From assembly GCA_944548615.1 (NCBI GenBank), contig OX155957.1:7539597-7603596 (forward strand): a stretch of 64,000 nucleotides of DNA, in the 5' to 3' direction. The notes beneath the pieces are model-generated. The model did not search any database, was not told the origin of the DNA, and saw nothing but the letters and a program-made list of their open reading frames with translations. Positions 22,151-33,850 of the stretch are shown in pieces. Position numbers and translations under genes: made by a program. Position 1 is the stretch's first letter. Every line of letters begins with the position of its first letter. Source of the DNA: Micropterix aruncella (Eukaryota > Arthropoda > Insecta > Lepidoptera > Micropterigidae).

Positions 22151-22475
22151 TTTTTACACGACTGCCCAACAAAAAAGGAGTGTTATGTGTTCAGGATTCA
22201 TCTATGTATCTTTTCTGTTTCTTTATTCCACTATAACTTCTTAACGCTTGAACCGATTTAGAAGTGTGTAGTATTGTTAGAATCGTTATGACATCCCGTG
22301 TCATATGTTACCTTAACTATCCAAATATCAAGTAAATAGTTGTCTAAATGTCCAAATCTCTAAATGCCAATAAATTTATATAAATATATCATATTTAGTC
22401 TCAAATAAAAGCCTGATTGAGAACATTCCGAATATATGTATGTATCTATGTATATGGATCAATATAAATCACAAA

Positions 22476-23184
22476 TCTTCTTTTATACAAAAATGAATCG
22501 CCGTGCTTTAGTCTCGCAAGATCTCGAAAATGACTCGACCCATTTGAATTATTATTTTTTTGTTTTGTTTGCCTTGATTCAGGGGTGGTTTACAAAAAAA
22601 AATATTTAGGAAAAATTAAAAGAAACAACTAAAAAAAGAAAAAATCGAAATTGGTCATTTTGGGAAATGGGACACATTCAATAGATGGCGTTCGCGGCGA
22701 TCCTATTGTTTGACAGCTGCGCCATCCATAACTGTTATTCATTCCGTGCGATTGTGTAAAATTTCAAAAAGTCGAAAAGTCGAAAAGTCGATAAAGTCGA
22801 AAAAGTCAAAAGAGTCGAAAAAGTCGAAAACGTCGGAAAAGTCGAAAAAGGCGAAAAGTCCTAAAAGTTGAAAAAGTCAAAAAAGCCCGAAATATCGAAA
22901 AATGGAAAAAAGTCGGAAAAGACGAAAAAGTCGAAAAAGCCGAAAATGTCGAAAAAGTAGGAAAAGTCAAAAAAGCATTTATATTTCATCATGTAAATTA
23001 AATACATGGAATTTATTTTAATTACAAACGACTTTCATTTAATCACCAAACAAAACTCAAACCGTACATGATTCGGCCATATTATAGATTTCAATTAATT
23101 GGATTTGGAAAGTTGATTAAGATCAATAAACGCTTATAAAGAGTTACAATCAAATCAATTTTAGGTGGTACGAAGTTCACCTAG
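22476..23184 (+). mobile_element. Non-autonomous Helitron with internal satellite
   Basis: Starts with TC (TCTTCTTTTATACAAAAATG...AATCGCCG) and ends with CTAG preceded by a terminal stem AGGTG...CACCT. It sits between A and T in the ACACGACTGCC-type repeat: left flank ACAAA, right flank TATTTTATAAAAACC. Uninterrupted copies (32150-32190, 43330-43370) show the empty site as ACAAATATTT or AGAAATATTT. TC...CTAG ends, an A|T target and no target duplication are the textbook Helitron features. No Rep/helicase coding region is present. The 200-bp GTCGAAAAA array lies inside it. Confidence 0.85.
22765..22976 (+). repeat. Degenerate GTCGAAAAA tandem array
   Basis: About 21 units of 9-10 bp (AAAAGTCGAAAAAGTCGA...) with substitutions (CGG, CCG, CAA variants). 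Located inside the Helitron. Confidence 0.9.
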
Positions 23185-23239
23185 TATTTTATAAAAACCT
23201 TAATAAAAATAATTATACATACAGTATTTCATTTTTTGT

Positions 23240-24000
23240 AACGGCAATCGTGTTTTTATTACTTTTATCATATTAACTTGTTATAGATATAGAAAATGAC
23301 TAACAACTCCGGTAGTCTTCAATTTAATTTTTTTTTGTATATTCTGAATTAGTAGGTAAATCAAATTTTCTCCTATTTTATTTTATTAATTTATTTACTA
23401 AAGTAATATACATTAAATTTTAAAACATTTAAATTGTTGCTTAATGTACATATACATAAATTAACAACACTGAGATATATTTCAGCCGAAATAATTTAGC
23501 TATATTTGTTGTCTCACAGTCTATTGAACTTGGTATATTTGTCTGTCGAATAGCATTTCAATCGCTGAAATCGAGCTACGTGTGCACAGGATAAAATACA
23601 AATATTTTCTTTTGTCCCATACGCGACACATGCGGGGAGGGTATGAATGTTTAACGTAGATGACACACAGGTACATGACGTCACCGTGGCACAAGTACAG
23701 ACGGTAAGGGGGCTCGCGTTGACTAGGGCACACACCACACGCTGTTGAAGGAACGTACTAATTTTCATACTAAATGAAGATTTGCATTATTAATGGCCGT
23801 ACACCCCTTTCTGCGCTGTCGCACTGGCGCTTGCGTCTATCCCACGGATAGTGCTTATAATGTCAACCGCCCGCAGAGACTAAAAGACGATAGCTTTAAA
23901 TAAGCGATGGTGTATTACTGTGAAAAGTATTCAGTAAAAACAAAATTTTATATCAAAAAACACCTTTCTGAGGATTTTGTACTTTATTTGTATGGGTTTT
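23240..24000. other. Unassigned sequence
   Basis: AT-rich, then a mid-GC block (23560-23870) with no recognisable gene. The reading frames near 23514-23768 look accidental. Confidence 0.3.
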
Positions 24001-24002
24001 TA

Positions 24003-24345
24003 AATGACTGCTTAACAAAAATAGAGTGTAGTTTGTTCAGGGTTCATCTATGTATATTTTCCGTTTCTTTATTCCACGATTACTTCTAAACGGAATCGGA
24101 GACTATCGCCATTGTTTGACATTATAAACAAGATAACAAACGAATAACCGCGAGAATTCTGTAGCACCCGCAATTTCAACGACGTTGCAGCCACAGTACC
24201 CTAGACAACCGCGGCTGTAACGTTGTCGAAACGTCGGGTGCTACGAAATTCACGCGGTAAATCCGTTTTTTATCTTGTTCTAAACGCTTGAACCGATTTA
24301 GAAGTGTGTGATATCGTTAGGATCGTTATGACACCCCGAGTGCGA
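24003..24345 (+). mobile_element. ACACGACTGCC-type repeat, copy b, split by a hairpin element
   Basis: ATGACTGCTTAACAAAAATA corresponds to the family start, followed by GTTCAGGGTTCATCTATG. It is interrupted by the hairpin element at 24093-24277 and resumes at CTTGAACCGATTTAGAAGTG. Confidence 0.6.
24093..24277. mobile_element. Hairpin (Penelope-like?) element, copy 2
   Basis: Contains GACTATCGCCATTGTTTGAC, then inverted arms GCACCCGCAATTTCAACGAC and GTTGTCGAAACGTCGGGTGC. It is flanked by TTCTAAACG (24084-24092 and 24278-24286). The host repeat without insertion reads ACTTCTAAACGCTTGAACC (for example at 31968-31978), so the 9-bp duplication is confirmed within this window. Confidence 0.75.
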
Positions 24346-24364
24346 TAGGATATCTTAACAATAC

Positions 24365-24470
24365 AATACAATATAATCAACTACTTTAGTAGATATGCAT
24401 TCCTACACTCAAATGTAACTGTCATGATAGTTGTCATGGCTGTAATATTATATTCAATATTACTTATTTA
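24365..24470. repeat. Dispersed repeat (inverted partner of 33840-33985)
   Basis: AATCAACTACT, GTAGATA.GCA, TCCTACAC and ATCATGATAGTTGTCATGGC are shared in reverse complement with 33840-33985. Confidence 0.6.
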
Positions 24471-24795
24471 TTTAATTTTTATGTATTTTTTTAGCCCTAG
24501 TATTACCACATGTATTACATCATTAAATTTCCTATAATATATTTTACATGATTTAGTCGTACATACAAAATGTAGAATCCTGGAAATTTACTAAAAGTGC
24601 TGCCTCGGCGGGATTTTATCACCTCACTAGGCAGAGCCTGTATTGAGGTGATATTTAGTACTGCGTTCATCTGTCGGGTGTATAGGTAATTTCTGTAATC
24701 TTGGGAAATCCTACAAGTGTATATTGTATAACTATTATTTATTTATTTATTTATAGTATTACACAAGTTCGTTTGTACAGTTTACCATATCATGT

Positions 24796-25142
<347 letters not shown>

Positions 25143-25198
25143 TTTAAATAAAAACATCATCCTATAAACGGATTTCTTTACAAACCTTATCAAATATA

Positions 25199-25385
<187 letters not shown>

Positions 25386-25434
25386 CGTTAGCAAAAAACT
25401 GATTCTTGAGGAGATAGAGTAATGAATAAAAGTC

Positions 25435-26330
25435 GCCTAACTAGGCCAGGGCCTGTTCTAAGGCAGACTTTATAAAATATTGTTTAGATGTATCTAATCA
25501 AGTTACTAAATAATTATTGTATAAAAAATAAAAAAAATAAAAATAAAGATTAAAACAATTAAAATTTCTAGAAATTCTATTACTTTGATAATAATTATTA
25601 ACGTGTAGAGTAAAAGTAAAAATATATGTTTGAAAGTAAAAATATATGTCTAAAATTGAAGAATAATGCGAAAAATTAATACACAAAAAATTAATATACA
25701 ATATTCAACATTCCATTGATGTTTTCCCTACCTTCTGTAATAAGCCACCTAGAAACCGATTTTTAAAATTTGTTTTTGGTTTCAATGCGTTTCACGACAT
25801 CAGGCAGGTAGTTGTACATTCTCGGTGCTATGAAGTTGAAATGTCTCTGTCCGAAAGTCGTACGAGTTCTTGGCACTATCATATCGTCATTCTTTGCAGC
25901 TCTGGTGAGTCTCACTCGTGCGTTAATAAGTGGCATTTTAAATTTTGCGTGTATCAAGGCTATCTTTAAGTACAATAGTCTTGGGTCCAAAATATTACTT
26001 TCTTTATATAACTGGTTCGTAGTATATCGATACGGTTTACGCTCTATAATTTTTAGTATACAATTTTGCGCTACTTCAAGAGGCTGGAGGATAGTTGACG
26101 CACAACCACCCCACCCGATTATGCCATAACAAAGAATGCTTTGGCATAATGCATAATACGTATTTTTTAGTGTTCCCGGGACTAAAATATTTCTCACTTC
26201 GCGGAATACGTAGGAAAGTTTTCGAACCTTGCTTGACAACATCTCAATGTGCTTTTGCCAACGCAGCATATTATCAATTATTATTCCGAGATATTTTACG
26301 TGTTCTGTCCTTTCCAGGAAAGGGCATATA
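25435..26330 (-). pseudogene. LINE ORF2 fragment: end of RT to C terminus, with 3' UTR
   Basis: Minus strand 26310-25763 reads ERTEHVKYLGIIIDNMLRWQ, KVRKLSYVFREVRNI, LCQSILCYGIIGWGGC, RTTFGQRHFNFIAPRMYNYL. (V)KYLG(I/V).(L/I)D..L.W..H is the conserved block after the RT palm of CR1/Jockey-type LINEs, and RTTFGQRH...AP(R)MYN.LP the C-terminal end. The frame is open over ~180 codons, so this copy is relatively young, but the catalytic YADD region is missing (5' truncated). The 3' UTR continues to ~25435, where CCTAACTAGGCCAGGGCCTG matches the 3' UTR motif of the LINE at 40360-41490, whose protein is also similar. Confidence 0.8.
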
Positions 26331-26457
26331 TGGTATATATATATTACAAAAAAAAAAAAAAAAATGAGATATAATATATATGGGAGATATATGAATACAG
26401 TTATGAGGCTAATGAGATAATAATAACAATAATAAGTAATATAAATCATCTGTGCAC

Positions 26458-26705
26458 CTATTTAATAACGTTAGTTACTAACGACTCACAGTGCTCCCTC
26501 GTCGAGTGTAACAACCATAATGTTACCAGTCTTTTGTAGTGAGCGTCATTTTGAATGATTGTAGCTTGGCCTAATTGCGTGGTAAATATGTTATGGAGTT
26601 TTTTCGCTAGGTAAATATAGTGTCTTTGTCCAAAGGTCGTTCTCATTCTTGGTTATACATGTCTGTCTTTATGTCTTGTGTCGTGTCTATGGACGTTACT
26701 GGTCG
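26458..26705 (-). pseudogene. LINE ORF2 C-terminal fragment
   Basis: Minus strand reads RMRTTFGQRHYIYLAKKLHN, then a diverged tail IQNDAHYKRLVTLWLLHST. It is the C-terminal end of the same LINE group as 25763-26330 (RTTFGQRH motif) but with a different sequence, so a separate insertion. One stop upstream of RMRTT. Confidence 0.65.
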
Positions 26706-26744
26706 GCTTGCCGTTGTCCCATATACATATACAAACAATCAAAA

Positions 26745-27250
26745 TATACTAATGTGATTTAATAGTCAGGGAGAATAATATATCAAAATAGAAATGCAAA
26801 TTCTATGTAGAATAATCAAAGTAAAGTTATTTTATTGTCAATCCAGCAATGTGCCAAAATTATATAAAAAATAGAATGTCAGCTATCAAAACACCATTAT
26901 GTTTAAAACTTAACAAATTTCATTAATCATCCAAATGGAAAATAAACTCAGAATTTTCAAACTCCCTTATACCATAAATTGGGTTTCTTACCAAATTATT
27001 TATTATTATCTTTTTAAATTGGTCCTCTCCAAGGCTTTTCATTTGCTCTGGAATCTTATTATAGTAAAACAAATTTTGATGAATAAAACTGTATCGCACT
27101 TTGTTAAGTCGCTGTCCGTTTATGTGGAGATTGGATTTATTCCTCGTATCGTCATGATGAAAATCACTATTCACGGGAACCTCTGCTAGGTGTCTACGAG
27201 CGTACATAATATTTTGGTAGATGTAATAAGAAAATAGAGTCATGATTCCT
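26745..27250 (-). pseudogene. LINE ORF2 C-terminal fragment with 3' UTR (family with 33120-33850)
   Basis: Minus strand reads YYIYQNIMYARRHLAEVPVN, DFHHDDTRNKSNLHINGQRL, FIHQNLFYYNKIPEQMKSLG and ends IREFENSEFIFHLDD. The pattern H.(Y)DTR....(L)......L......+...YN.+P is the LINE C-terminal signature. About 170 bp of 3' UTR down to 26745 aligns with 33620-33840. This copy has ~100 open codons; upstream RT is lost. Confidence 0.75.
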
Positions 27251-27264
27251 GATTCTACAAAACT

Positions 27265-27515
27265 GTCGAAATGTCAAGTAAATGGTTGTCTAAATATTTA
27301 TATGTCCAAACGTCAATAAATTAACAGAAATATATCACGTTAAGTCTCAAATAAAAGGTCTGATTGAGTACATTCCGAAAATACACTCGTACATCTATCT
27401 ATATGGATAAATACATAAACCAGAAATATTTCATAAAAGAACCGTTATAAAAATAATTTTAAATACAACATTACACTTTCTGTAAAGGTAGTCGTGTTTT
27501 TTAAAAATTCTTTTT
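27265..27515 (+). mobile_element. ACACGACTGCC-type repeat, copy c (5' truncated)
   Basis: Contains TGTCAAGTAAATGGTTGTCT, TCAAATAAAAGGTCTGATTG, ACATTCCGAAAATACA and the end TAAAGGTAGTCGTGTTTTTT. Confidence 0.55.
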
Positions 27516-27784
27516 AATGTCTCGTATTTCCTTGTTTAGATTATTTTCGTCGGTTTTCTGCCCTAATAATAAAGTTTTCCTTCAATTAGTTATTCCTATA
27601 CATCCATTTGACAATTATATTTTCAGTTGTATTTTCTCATTTGACAGTTGTAATTGTGAATGCGCTATTTTATAACAGAAAGTATTGTGAATGCGCTATT
27701 TTAGTTTTCGAGCTGAAGACGGAAATATCCATTTTGAGCCTCCATGATTTATGTGTACGACAATAACCGTACGTATACTACTAC

Positions 27785-27935
27785 ATGCTGTCGTTTTAAA
27801 AGCGAGATTTCCAGGTCGCGACGTAAAGAAATAATATTATATTTTAACATTACGATACGGTAACTACCGCCAAGGCAACAAACACCGTTACGCGTCATGT
27901 TAATTCATTCGTATGGACCACAGTCCCCGTTATAT
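27785..27935 (-). repeat. Dispersed repeat (partner of 366-520)
   Basis: Reverse complement shows ACGCGTAACGGTGTT, GGTAGTTACCGTATCG, GTAATGTTAAAAT, CGCGACCT and GACAGCATGTAGTA in the same order as at 366-520. Confidence 0.6.
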
Positions 27936-27939
27936 ACAT

Positions 27940-28720
27940 AATCCTTGTTGAAACATGCTTATTTCCGTGTATTACATCGTTATATTTTACCTGTTACATA
28001 TTATGTCAACTATTTTTAAATGATTATGATATTATAAGCGACATGACAAACATTCCATGTATCCTGGACGTTTTGCTTTTTCTTGCAAGGACCATGGAAT
28101 AAAAACGCCTCGGCCAAATATTGTAAGCGTCATAAGTTGTAAGTATTTTTCCTTTTTATTGCCTCTTGTTTTTTTTTTAATTTAGCATTTTAGGGAGGAT
28201 ATCTGAATATAAAATTCCGCCTTTGCGGCAATTACCGATTCGCCTTTCATGTATGTACGAATTTCGAACGTAGACGAAAATATCACCGCTCGTCAAGCAT
28301 TTGTCGATCGGCGAAGAGTAAACCCTGTGGTCGGATCAATATCCACACTCAACCCTCGCAATAATCTCCCTAGCCATAGCCGGCTATCACTCCAAGCCAT
28401 GTACGAAGTGAGAACGTCGAAAATCTCAAATCAAGCGGACTGACTCCCTGAATACTAAAGACTAGTTAATCGTCGTGGGAGGAGAAAAACGTAATTGAAA
28501 AAGTTACCTTTGAGATAATGAGGATTTCATGTTTCCATGTATATACAACTTTATCGAATCGAGGCTGAGATTCATTGTTTTATTTTGTTTAATACATTAG
28601 GACGATGTTAAACGCTTAACCTAATTTCATTTAACCTAAATTTTATATTAAAAATATGAAAAACTCAATTACATATTTTTCGCATATGACAAAAACGTCA
28701 TTGCGCCAAAGGAACGATAA
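27940..28720. other. Unassigned sequence
   Basis: No gene recognised. The 64-codon frame at 28249-28443 has ordinary composition and no known motif. Confidence 0.3.
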
Positions 28721-28723
28721 AAT

Positions 28724-29029
28724 AGGCTCGATGGCGTTTCTTTGTGAACTAATATCAGAAAATAGTTCATGCGATCGAGACAGAGCAGTGCGTTAGACCG
28801 AAATGTAAAATGAAAGATCGTATCCGCACAAAAACTACTTGCCGATCATAAAACCATCTCAATTAGTTTTAAAGCATTTCGTATTTTCTTATGCTATGCC
28901 ATTTTATGTCCGATTGGTAGTTTTATGCTAGAAATCTGACAATCGTACATTTCATAATCCGCTCTACTATATCGGCCTGTCTCGATAACATGAATTAATT
29001 GTATTTTATTTCACGAAGAAACGGAACCT
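28724..29029. mobile_element. Inverted-repeat element related to 10102-10360
   Basis: Left end GGCTCGATGGCGTTTCTTTG and right end TTTCACGAAGAAACGGAACC are inverted repeats, and internal CAGTGCGTTAGA and TCCGCTCTA words are shared with 10102-10360. Possible TA duplication. Confidence 0.6.
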
Positions 29030-29366
29030 ACCTAACATATCTGTATACCTAACTAACATAAGTTATTTACTTAAATCAAAATACTTATTAACCTGTAGAA
29101 AGTAGCCAGTGCGAACTATTAAAGAAAGAAAAAAAATATTATAATGTAATAAATTAGGACATAAAAAGCATATTTTTTAATGAAAACAAGAAATATTTTT
29201 AACGTTTATGCTTAAAAATAAACCGATAAGATTAACTGTACGTAAAAAAGACGGAAATTTAAAAAATAAAATAAACGAAGGAAAATCTATAATTGTACAG
29301 GAATAAGCCACCCACTGTTTCGGTTTCTACTTTTTTTTTTTGTTTGAATACTTACTAGCTTAAATG
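29030..29366. other. AT-rich unassigned sequence
   Basis: Poly(A)-rich stretches; nothing recognised. Confidence 0.3.
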
Positions 29367-29381
29367 TAGTCACTCATATAT

Positions 29382-29599
29382 GAAATCAAAGACTATCGCG
29401 GTTGTTCGACATGATAAATAAGATAGAAACGAATTTACCGCATGAAGTTTGTAGCCCCCGACGTTTCGGCGACGTTGCAGCCGCCGTTGTCTAGGGTAGA
29501 CTGCTACCAGTCTGCCCTAGACAACAGCGGCTGCAACGTCGCCGAAATGTCGGGTTCTACAAACTTCACGCGGTAAATTCGTTTCTATCCTATTTATAA
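29382..29599. mobile_element. Hairpin (Penelope-like?) element, copy 3 (best preserved)
   Basis: Starts GAAATCAAAGACTATCGCGG. Arms of ~85 bp: GTTTGTAGCCCCCGACGTTT / CGGCGACGTTGCAGCCG and the complement GCTGCAACGTCGCCGAAATG. The apex is GTAGACTGCTACCAGTCTGC. Flanked by a perfect 15-bp duplication TAGTCACTCATATAT (29367-29381 and 29600-29614). The two ends are not symmetrical: the left end has ~30 bases that the right end lacks. This argues for retroposition rather than cut-and-paste. Confidence 0.75.
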
Positions 29600-29639
29600 T
29601 AGTCACTCATATATTTGGACACTATCAATGAAAAGTTTC

Positions 29640-29705
29640 TGTCCTGTCCTCTGTATATATATATATGGAAATATTGTCCTGTCCTCTGTATATATATGGA
29701 AATAG
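29640..29705 (+). repeat. Tandem duplication, ~34-bp unit
   Basis: TGTCCTGTCCTCTGTATATA followed by TATGGAAATA appears twice. Confidence 0.85.
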
Positions 29706-29709
29706 TGAG

Positions 29710-30590
29710 ATGATAATGTTGACTTTTCTCCTAAGTTAAAATGAGAAGTATATAAGTGCTTAGTACCGGGTAAGTAACCGTGTGCATTACATCATTTCTG
29801 TTTTGCATCATTTATAAATTATCTACTTAAAATTTGTTAGGGATTTTTACTTCAGGTTGTTGAATAGTCGTTAGTTTAATATTGTTCCAATGTAATTATT
29901 TCAGAAAATATTAGTAAGAAATTATTGTTCCGAGGGCTCTATACATCGATAGAGAGAAAATACGCTCTTGTTCAATCTATTTTTGCTAAGAATATCAGTT
30001 AGATACTTCTTCCCACGATTATGAGTTGTTTTGTCAGTTATAATGGTAAAAAACAGTTATCAGTTGTAATTGCGCACTCACCGGTGTGTCTTTCAGCTGT
30101 CACCAGCAAACGAAGATGCGCATTGTTTTGTCCATGCCCACAGGCCTACACTCTGAGATTAAGTAAGATTGCATAGGATACTTTGTTTCTTTCCATGACG
30201 GTCATTTTATGATTTTTTTCTCCTATTTAAAATGTGATCAAACACGTGATTTAGAGGAAATCGCAAGGATCAAATGACTGGTCGATTTGTGGCGCAACTG
30301 GTTTTTGCATGGCTTATCATAATATTATAGTAGCGGTCTACACTCACCCCATGACGACCCCGGCCCGACACCACCTTCTCCTGATTCAACACGTTGATAA
30401 CGCTGCACGTCTGTGTGCACACACGTACACTCACACAAATAGACAGGGGTCACTCGTAATCTGAACTGTCGCATGTCAGCGAAACATAAGAGTACCTAAT
30501 GAAGAAGATATATTGTATTAGGACGTTCTGATGACGTCCGATTTTCCTACTTGGGGAGTTTATATACAGGTTTTACCTACGTAATTATTT
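29710..30590. other. Unassigned sequence
   Basis: No gene recognised; mid-GC block at ~30280-30480. Confidence 0.3.
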
Positions 30591-30599
30591 CTTTGTTTG

Positions 30600-30720
30600 T
30601 TTAAAAAACTTTATTGCACACTCAATGGAGTACAATATTGCCACTATTATATAGGTGAGCCTATTATATAGTGGCAATATCTTACGCCCGTAACGTCAGG
30701 GTTATTGTGACTAAATGTTT
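30600..30720 (-). mobile_element. LINE 3' end relic with local hairpin
   Basis: TTTATTGCACACTCAATGGA and the following GGCAATATCTTACG resemble the TTATGCACAAATGGCGGAC...GCGATATCTTACAG motif at 38190-38240 and the one at 31090-31130. At 30635-30680 a stem with 12-bp perfect outer arms (ATATTGCCACTA / TAGTGGCAATAT) has formed. Confidence 0.45.
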
Positions 30721-30834
30721 ATATAGGCAAATTAATATATAACAAGTGCAATTTTTGTAAAGTGTTATAATAAATGAGTGCAATTACAAAATTAACATAA
30801 TAATGATATTAAAACAGAAATTAATAACATATGT

Positions 30835-31084
30835 TAACTGACATGAAATGAAAAATCTCTTTATTCCACAATAAAACATTATCGTTTCGCTTATCTATTT
30901 TCTATTTTATCATATTTTGTATTTTTCATTTTAATATTATGAGCACATGAATAAATCTTTGCCATACATAGAGTTTTCCTTGGTACGGGCTATGGCCTAG
31001 TTAGGCAGATTCTGCAACTAATACAATTGTAAATTTATGTTTTTGAATGAATAAAATTATTATTATTATTATTATTATTATTAT
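30835..31084 (+). mobile_element. LINE 3' UTR relic (pair of 17800-18060)
   Basis: CATATTTTGTATTTTTCATT, GAGCACATGAATAAATCTTT, GGCTATGGCCTAGTTAGGCA and a terminal (ATT)n at ~31058-31085. Same unit in reverse at 17800-18060. Confidence 0.6.
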
Positions 31085-31089
31085 TTAAG

Positions 31090-31870
31090 GTACAATGGCG
31101 GACGTATTGCTAGATAAACAATATCTTGCAGTGAACCAACATGTAAAAGATACGATAAAATATAATATAAATATTTAAATTATAGGAAATGTTGCGCATT
31201 TTATGCGTATCTAAAACCAAGAGTAAATAAATAAATATTCGATAAGACCTAAATACGTTACACATACGTACATTAATATATAAATAAATAAATAAACTGC
31301 CAAAATTAGGTAAGGTAAGGGAAGGGATAAGGGAAAGTTTAGAATTTGTGGTTCATATTTATTGTAAAAGATGGTGCCTCAATAATTGCTTAAAGGTGGA
31401 AAGCGAGCTAGCGCCTCTCGAAAGGAGAAATGGGAGGAGTAACTCAATATCGAAGGGAGAAATGGGATATAAGGACAAGCTAGGAGATGGGTGGAGGGAG
31501 TGGGGGGGGGGGGGGAGGGTAGGGGTGATTTATACATTATGTAAATATCTCTTAATAGATTTTTTAAACCCGATCAGGTTTTTAAGTTGCCTCAGTGGCA
31601 AAGGCACAGAGTTTCATATTCAGGCCGCCTGCACTGCAAATGACTTGGACGTGAAAACTGATAAATGCCGAGCTAAAATAGCCAGTATTTTTTTTTCTGA
31701 GAGCGTAATGGAAGGCCACGAGATTGTTTTTTTATTTCATGTCAACTGCTTTTTTTCACACTGGCCACTTTGAATTTAGATAACCGGTTTGAATTGGGAT
31801 TTTAAATTGAAATTAAGTTTAATTTAAAGCAATGTTACTCATTTGACATAATGAAGTATTTCTGTCTTTC
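31090..31870. other. Unassigned sequence with G-rich tract
   Basis: A short GGCGGACGTATTGCTAGATA...CAATATCTTGCAGT motif (31095-31130) is again of the LINE 3' end type. G14-A-G3-TA-G4 at 31502-31526 is a G-quadruplex candidate on the + strand. The 141-codon frame through it is not credible. Confidence 0.35.
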
Positions 31871-31872
31871 AG

Positions 31873-32300
31873 TTCTTTTTACACGACTGCCCAACAAAAA
31901 TGAATGTAATGTGTTCAGGGTTCATCTATGCAAGTGTTCCGTTTCTTTATACCTCCATAACTTCTAAACGCTTGAACCGATTTCGAAGTGTGTAGTATTT
32001 TTAGAATGTTATAATGTAATCCAAATATCAAGTAAGCAGTTCTCTAAATGTCCAAACGTCAGTAAATTGACATAAATATATTGTGTTTAGTGTCAAATGA
32101 AAGGTCTGATTGAGTACATTCCGGATATATACATGTATATATGGATAAAAACATAAACCACAAATATTTAATAAAAAAACCGTAATAAAAATGATTATCA
32201 ATTCTCATTAATATATATACTCATTAATATAAATTAAAATAATTAGAAACGTAAAAAGTTCACTTTTTGTGACGGCAGTCGTGTTTTTTATTCTTTCTAA
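31873..32300 (+). mobile_element. ACACGACTGCC-type repeat, copy d (uninterrupted)
   Basis: Start TTTTTACACGACTGCCCAAC; then TCAGGGTTCATCTATG, ACTTCTAAACGCTTGAACCG, CCAAATATCAAGTAAGCAGT, AAAGGTCTGATTGAGTACAT; end GTGACGGCAGTCGTGTTTTT. Useful as the empty-site reference for the Helitron at 22476 and the hairpin element at 24093. Confidence 0.65.
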
Positions 32301-32304
32301 TATA

Positions 32305-33110
32305 ATTACTTGTTGAATAGATATATACATCTGTTCAATCACAGAAATGTGAAACATTCGCCTTATTGTCGAATATAATTTCCCACGTGGTACCAAAGCA
32401 GCAGTGCAAACTTATCAGGGATATAACCATCCTGTACTTAACGCAGCATTTTTGTGTGGGTCCATAGTCAATATGGTAGAGGACCATACATTATACCAAG
32501 CGATTTTTCTTCATTAAAAAATAAACAATGCTCGACCTTGTGGAGATGTCTACTTATTCCGTCAAAATCCAGCTTTTACTTTGTTAGGTTTTCTCGCGGA
32601 TCGTGCCTATTACGAGAGCCGAGGAAGAATAACACTGCGAGTGCACTTAGTAAAGTTTATTACTCAACTATATTCAAATCACTCTGATACAATAGTCTTG
32701 CGTGGGCGCCCGTCGCGCTACGCTAACACAAAGCTGTATGCACACTATACTGTAATTATGAATTTACTAAACATGCATGTAATGTCAACATAGCCTTATT
32801 TGTTCCCTTAACAAACCAACTTTACTGAACCAACGCCAAATAAGGGAAATCTGAATCAGATTCTCACATGCAACGAAAAATGGATCTTGTATTATAACTA
32901 TAAGCTTTAATAATAGTAGTGGAATCTAGGAAGTGCAGCCAGATAATGTCGAAAGCCAGATCAGTCAGAATAAGCTCATGGTGATCCTGTACTGGTGTTA
33001 CTCGGATTAGAAATTGATCAAAAATGGTCTGATCACTTAACTTAAATGATCTCAGTAAAATATTGTGCAGTGCCATATTCTCCATTAGAAAGATAAGAAA
33101 TTTATGCGGT
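32305..33110. other. Unassigned sequence
   Basis: Mid-GC stretch 32580-32720 without recognised family. A TGTTA...TAACA bracket at 32583-32816 was considered as a solo LTR but has no matching target duplication. Confidence 0.25.
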
Positions 33111-33119
33111 TTTGCAGCA

Positions 33120-33850
33120 GCTAAATCTGTTTCTTTTGCATATTTTCACTACATAATAACGTATGGCCTACTATTTTGGGGAATGGCACCAAATTCATTA
33201 AGATTTTTTTTTCTCCAGAAAAGAGCGGGTACGCAGTTTATATAGAGTCTCTCCAAGAAGTTCTTGTTAGCCGCTGTTCGTAGAATCAGGAATCATGACT
33301 ATTTTCTTCCTACATCTACCAAAATATTATGTACGCTCGTAGACAACTAGCAGAAGTTCCAGCGAATCGTGATTTTCATCATCACGATACGAGGAATAAA
33401 TCAAATCTCCATATAAACCGACAGCGACTTAGCAAAGTGCGATAAAGTTTTATTCTCCAAAATTTGTTCTACTATAATAAGATTCCACAGCCAATAACAA
33501 GTATTTGAGAACACCAATTAAAAATGATAATTATAAATAATTTGGTAAAAAACCCAATTTATGGTATAAGGGAGTTTGACAATTCCGAGTTTATTTTCCA
33601 TGTTGATAATTAGTAAAATTTGGAAAGTTTCAAACATAACGGTATTATTATAGTTGACATTCTAATTTTCACATAATTCATTATATATCTATTTATATTT
33701 AAAAAAATACAAAGGCATATTGCTGGATAGACAATAAAATAATTTTACGTTGATTATTCTACATAGAATTTGAATTTCTATTTTCATATATTATTCTTAC
33801 TTACTATTAAATGACATTAGTATATTTTGATTATTTGTAAGTAGGTTATA
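33120..33850 (+). pseudogene. LINE ORF2 C-terminal fragment with 3' UTR (family with 26745-27250)
   Basis: Plus strand reads HYIITYGLLFWGMAPNSLRF, then (shifted) FLQKRAG, then RIRNHDYFLPTSTKILC, HHHDTRNKSNLHI, QNLFYYNKIPQ and REFDNSEFIFHVDN. It matches the 26745-27250 copy in order and in the 3' UTR (GGCATATTGCTGGATAGACA, ATTCTACATAGAATTTGAAT). Several stops and frameshifts: dead. Confidence 0.75.

Larger units (their letters stand above)
22157..23235 (+). mobile_element. ACACGACTGCC-type repeat, copy a, split by a Helitron
   Basis: Starts TTTTTACACGACTGCCCAAC, continues GTGTTCAGGATTCATCTATG, GCTTGAACCGATTTAGAAGT and TGTCTAAATGTCC, and resumes after the Helitron (22476-23184) to end at TAACGGCAATCGTG. 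The ends ACACGACTGCC and GGCAGTCGTGT (other copies) are inverted, suggesting a TIR DNA element, although similarity between copies continues ~40 bp beyond the right motif. Other copies: 24003, 27265, 31873, 42869, 57285. No ORF. Confidence 0.6.

Noticed and set aside
22765..22976. CRISPR-like array
   Set aside because: Units are 9-10 bp without spacers and lie within a Helitron in eukaryotic DNA; it is a simple tandem array.
31348..31773. 141-codon open frame
   Set aside because: Runs through a poly-G tract and shows no domain; likely chance.
32583..32816. Possible solo LTR with TGTTA...TAACA ends
   Set aside because: No flanking duplication, no second copy, no polyadenylation or primer-binding context.
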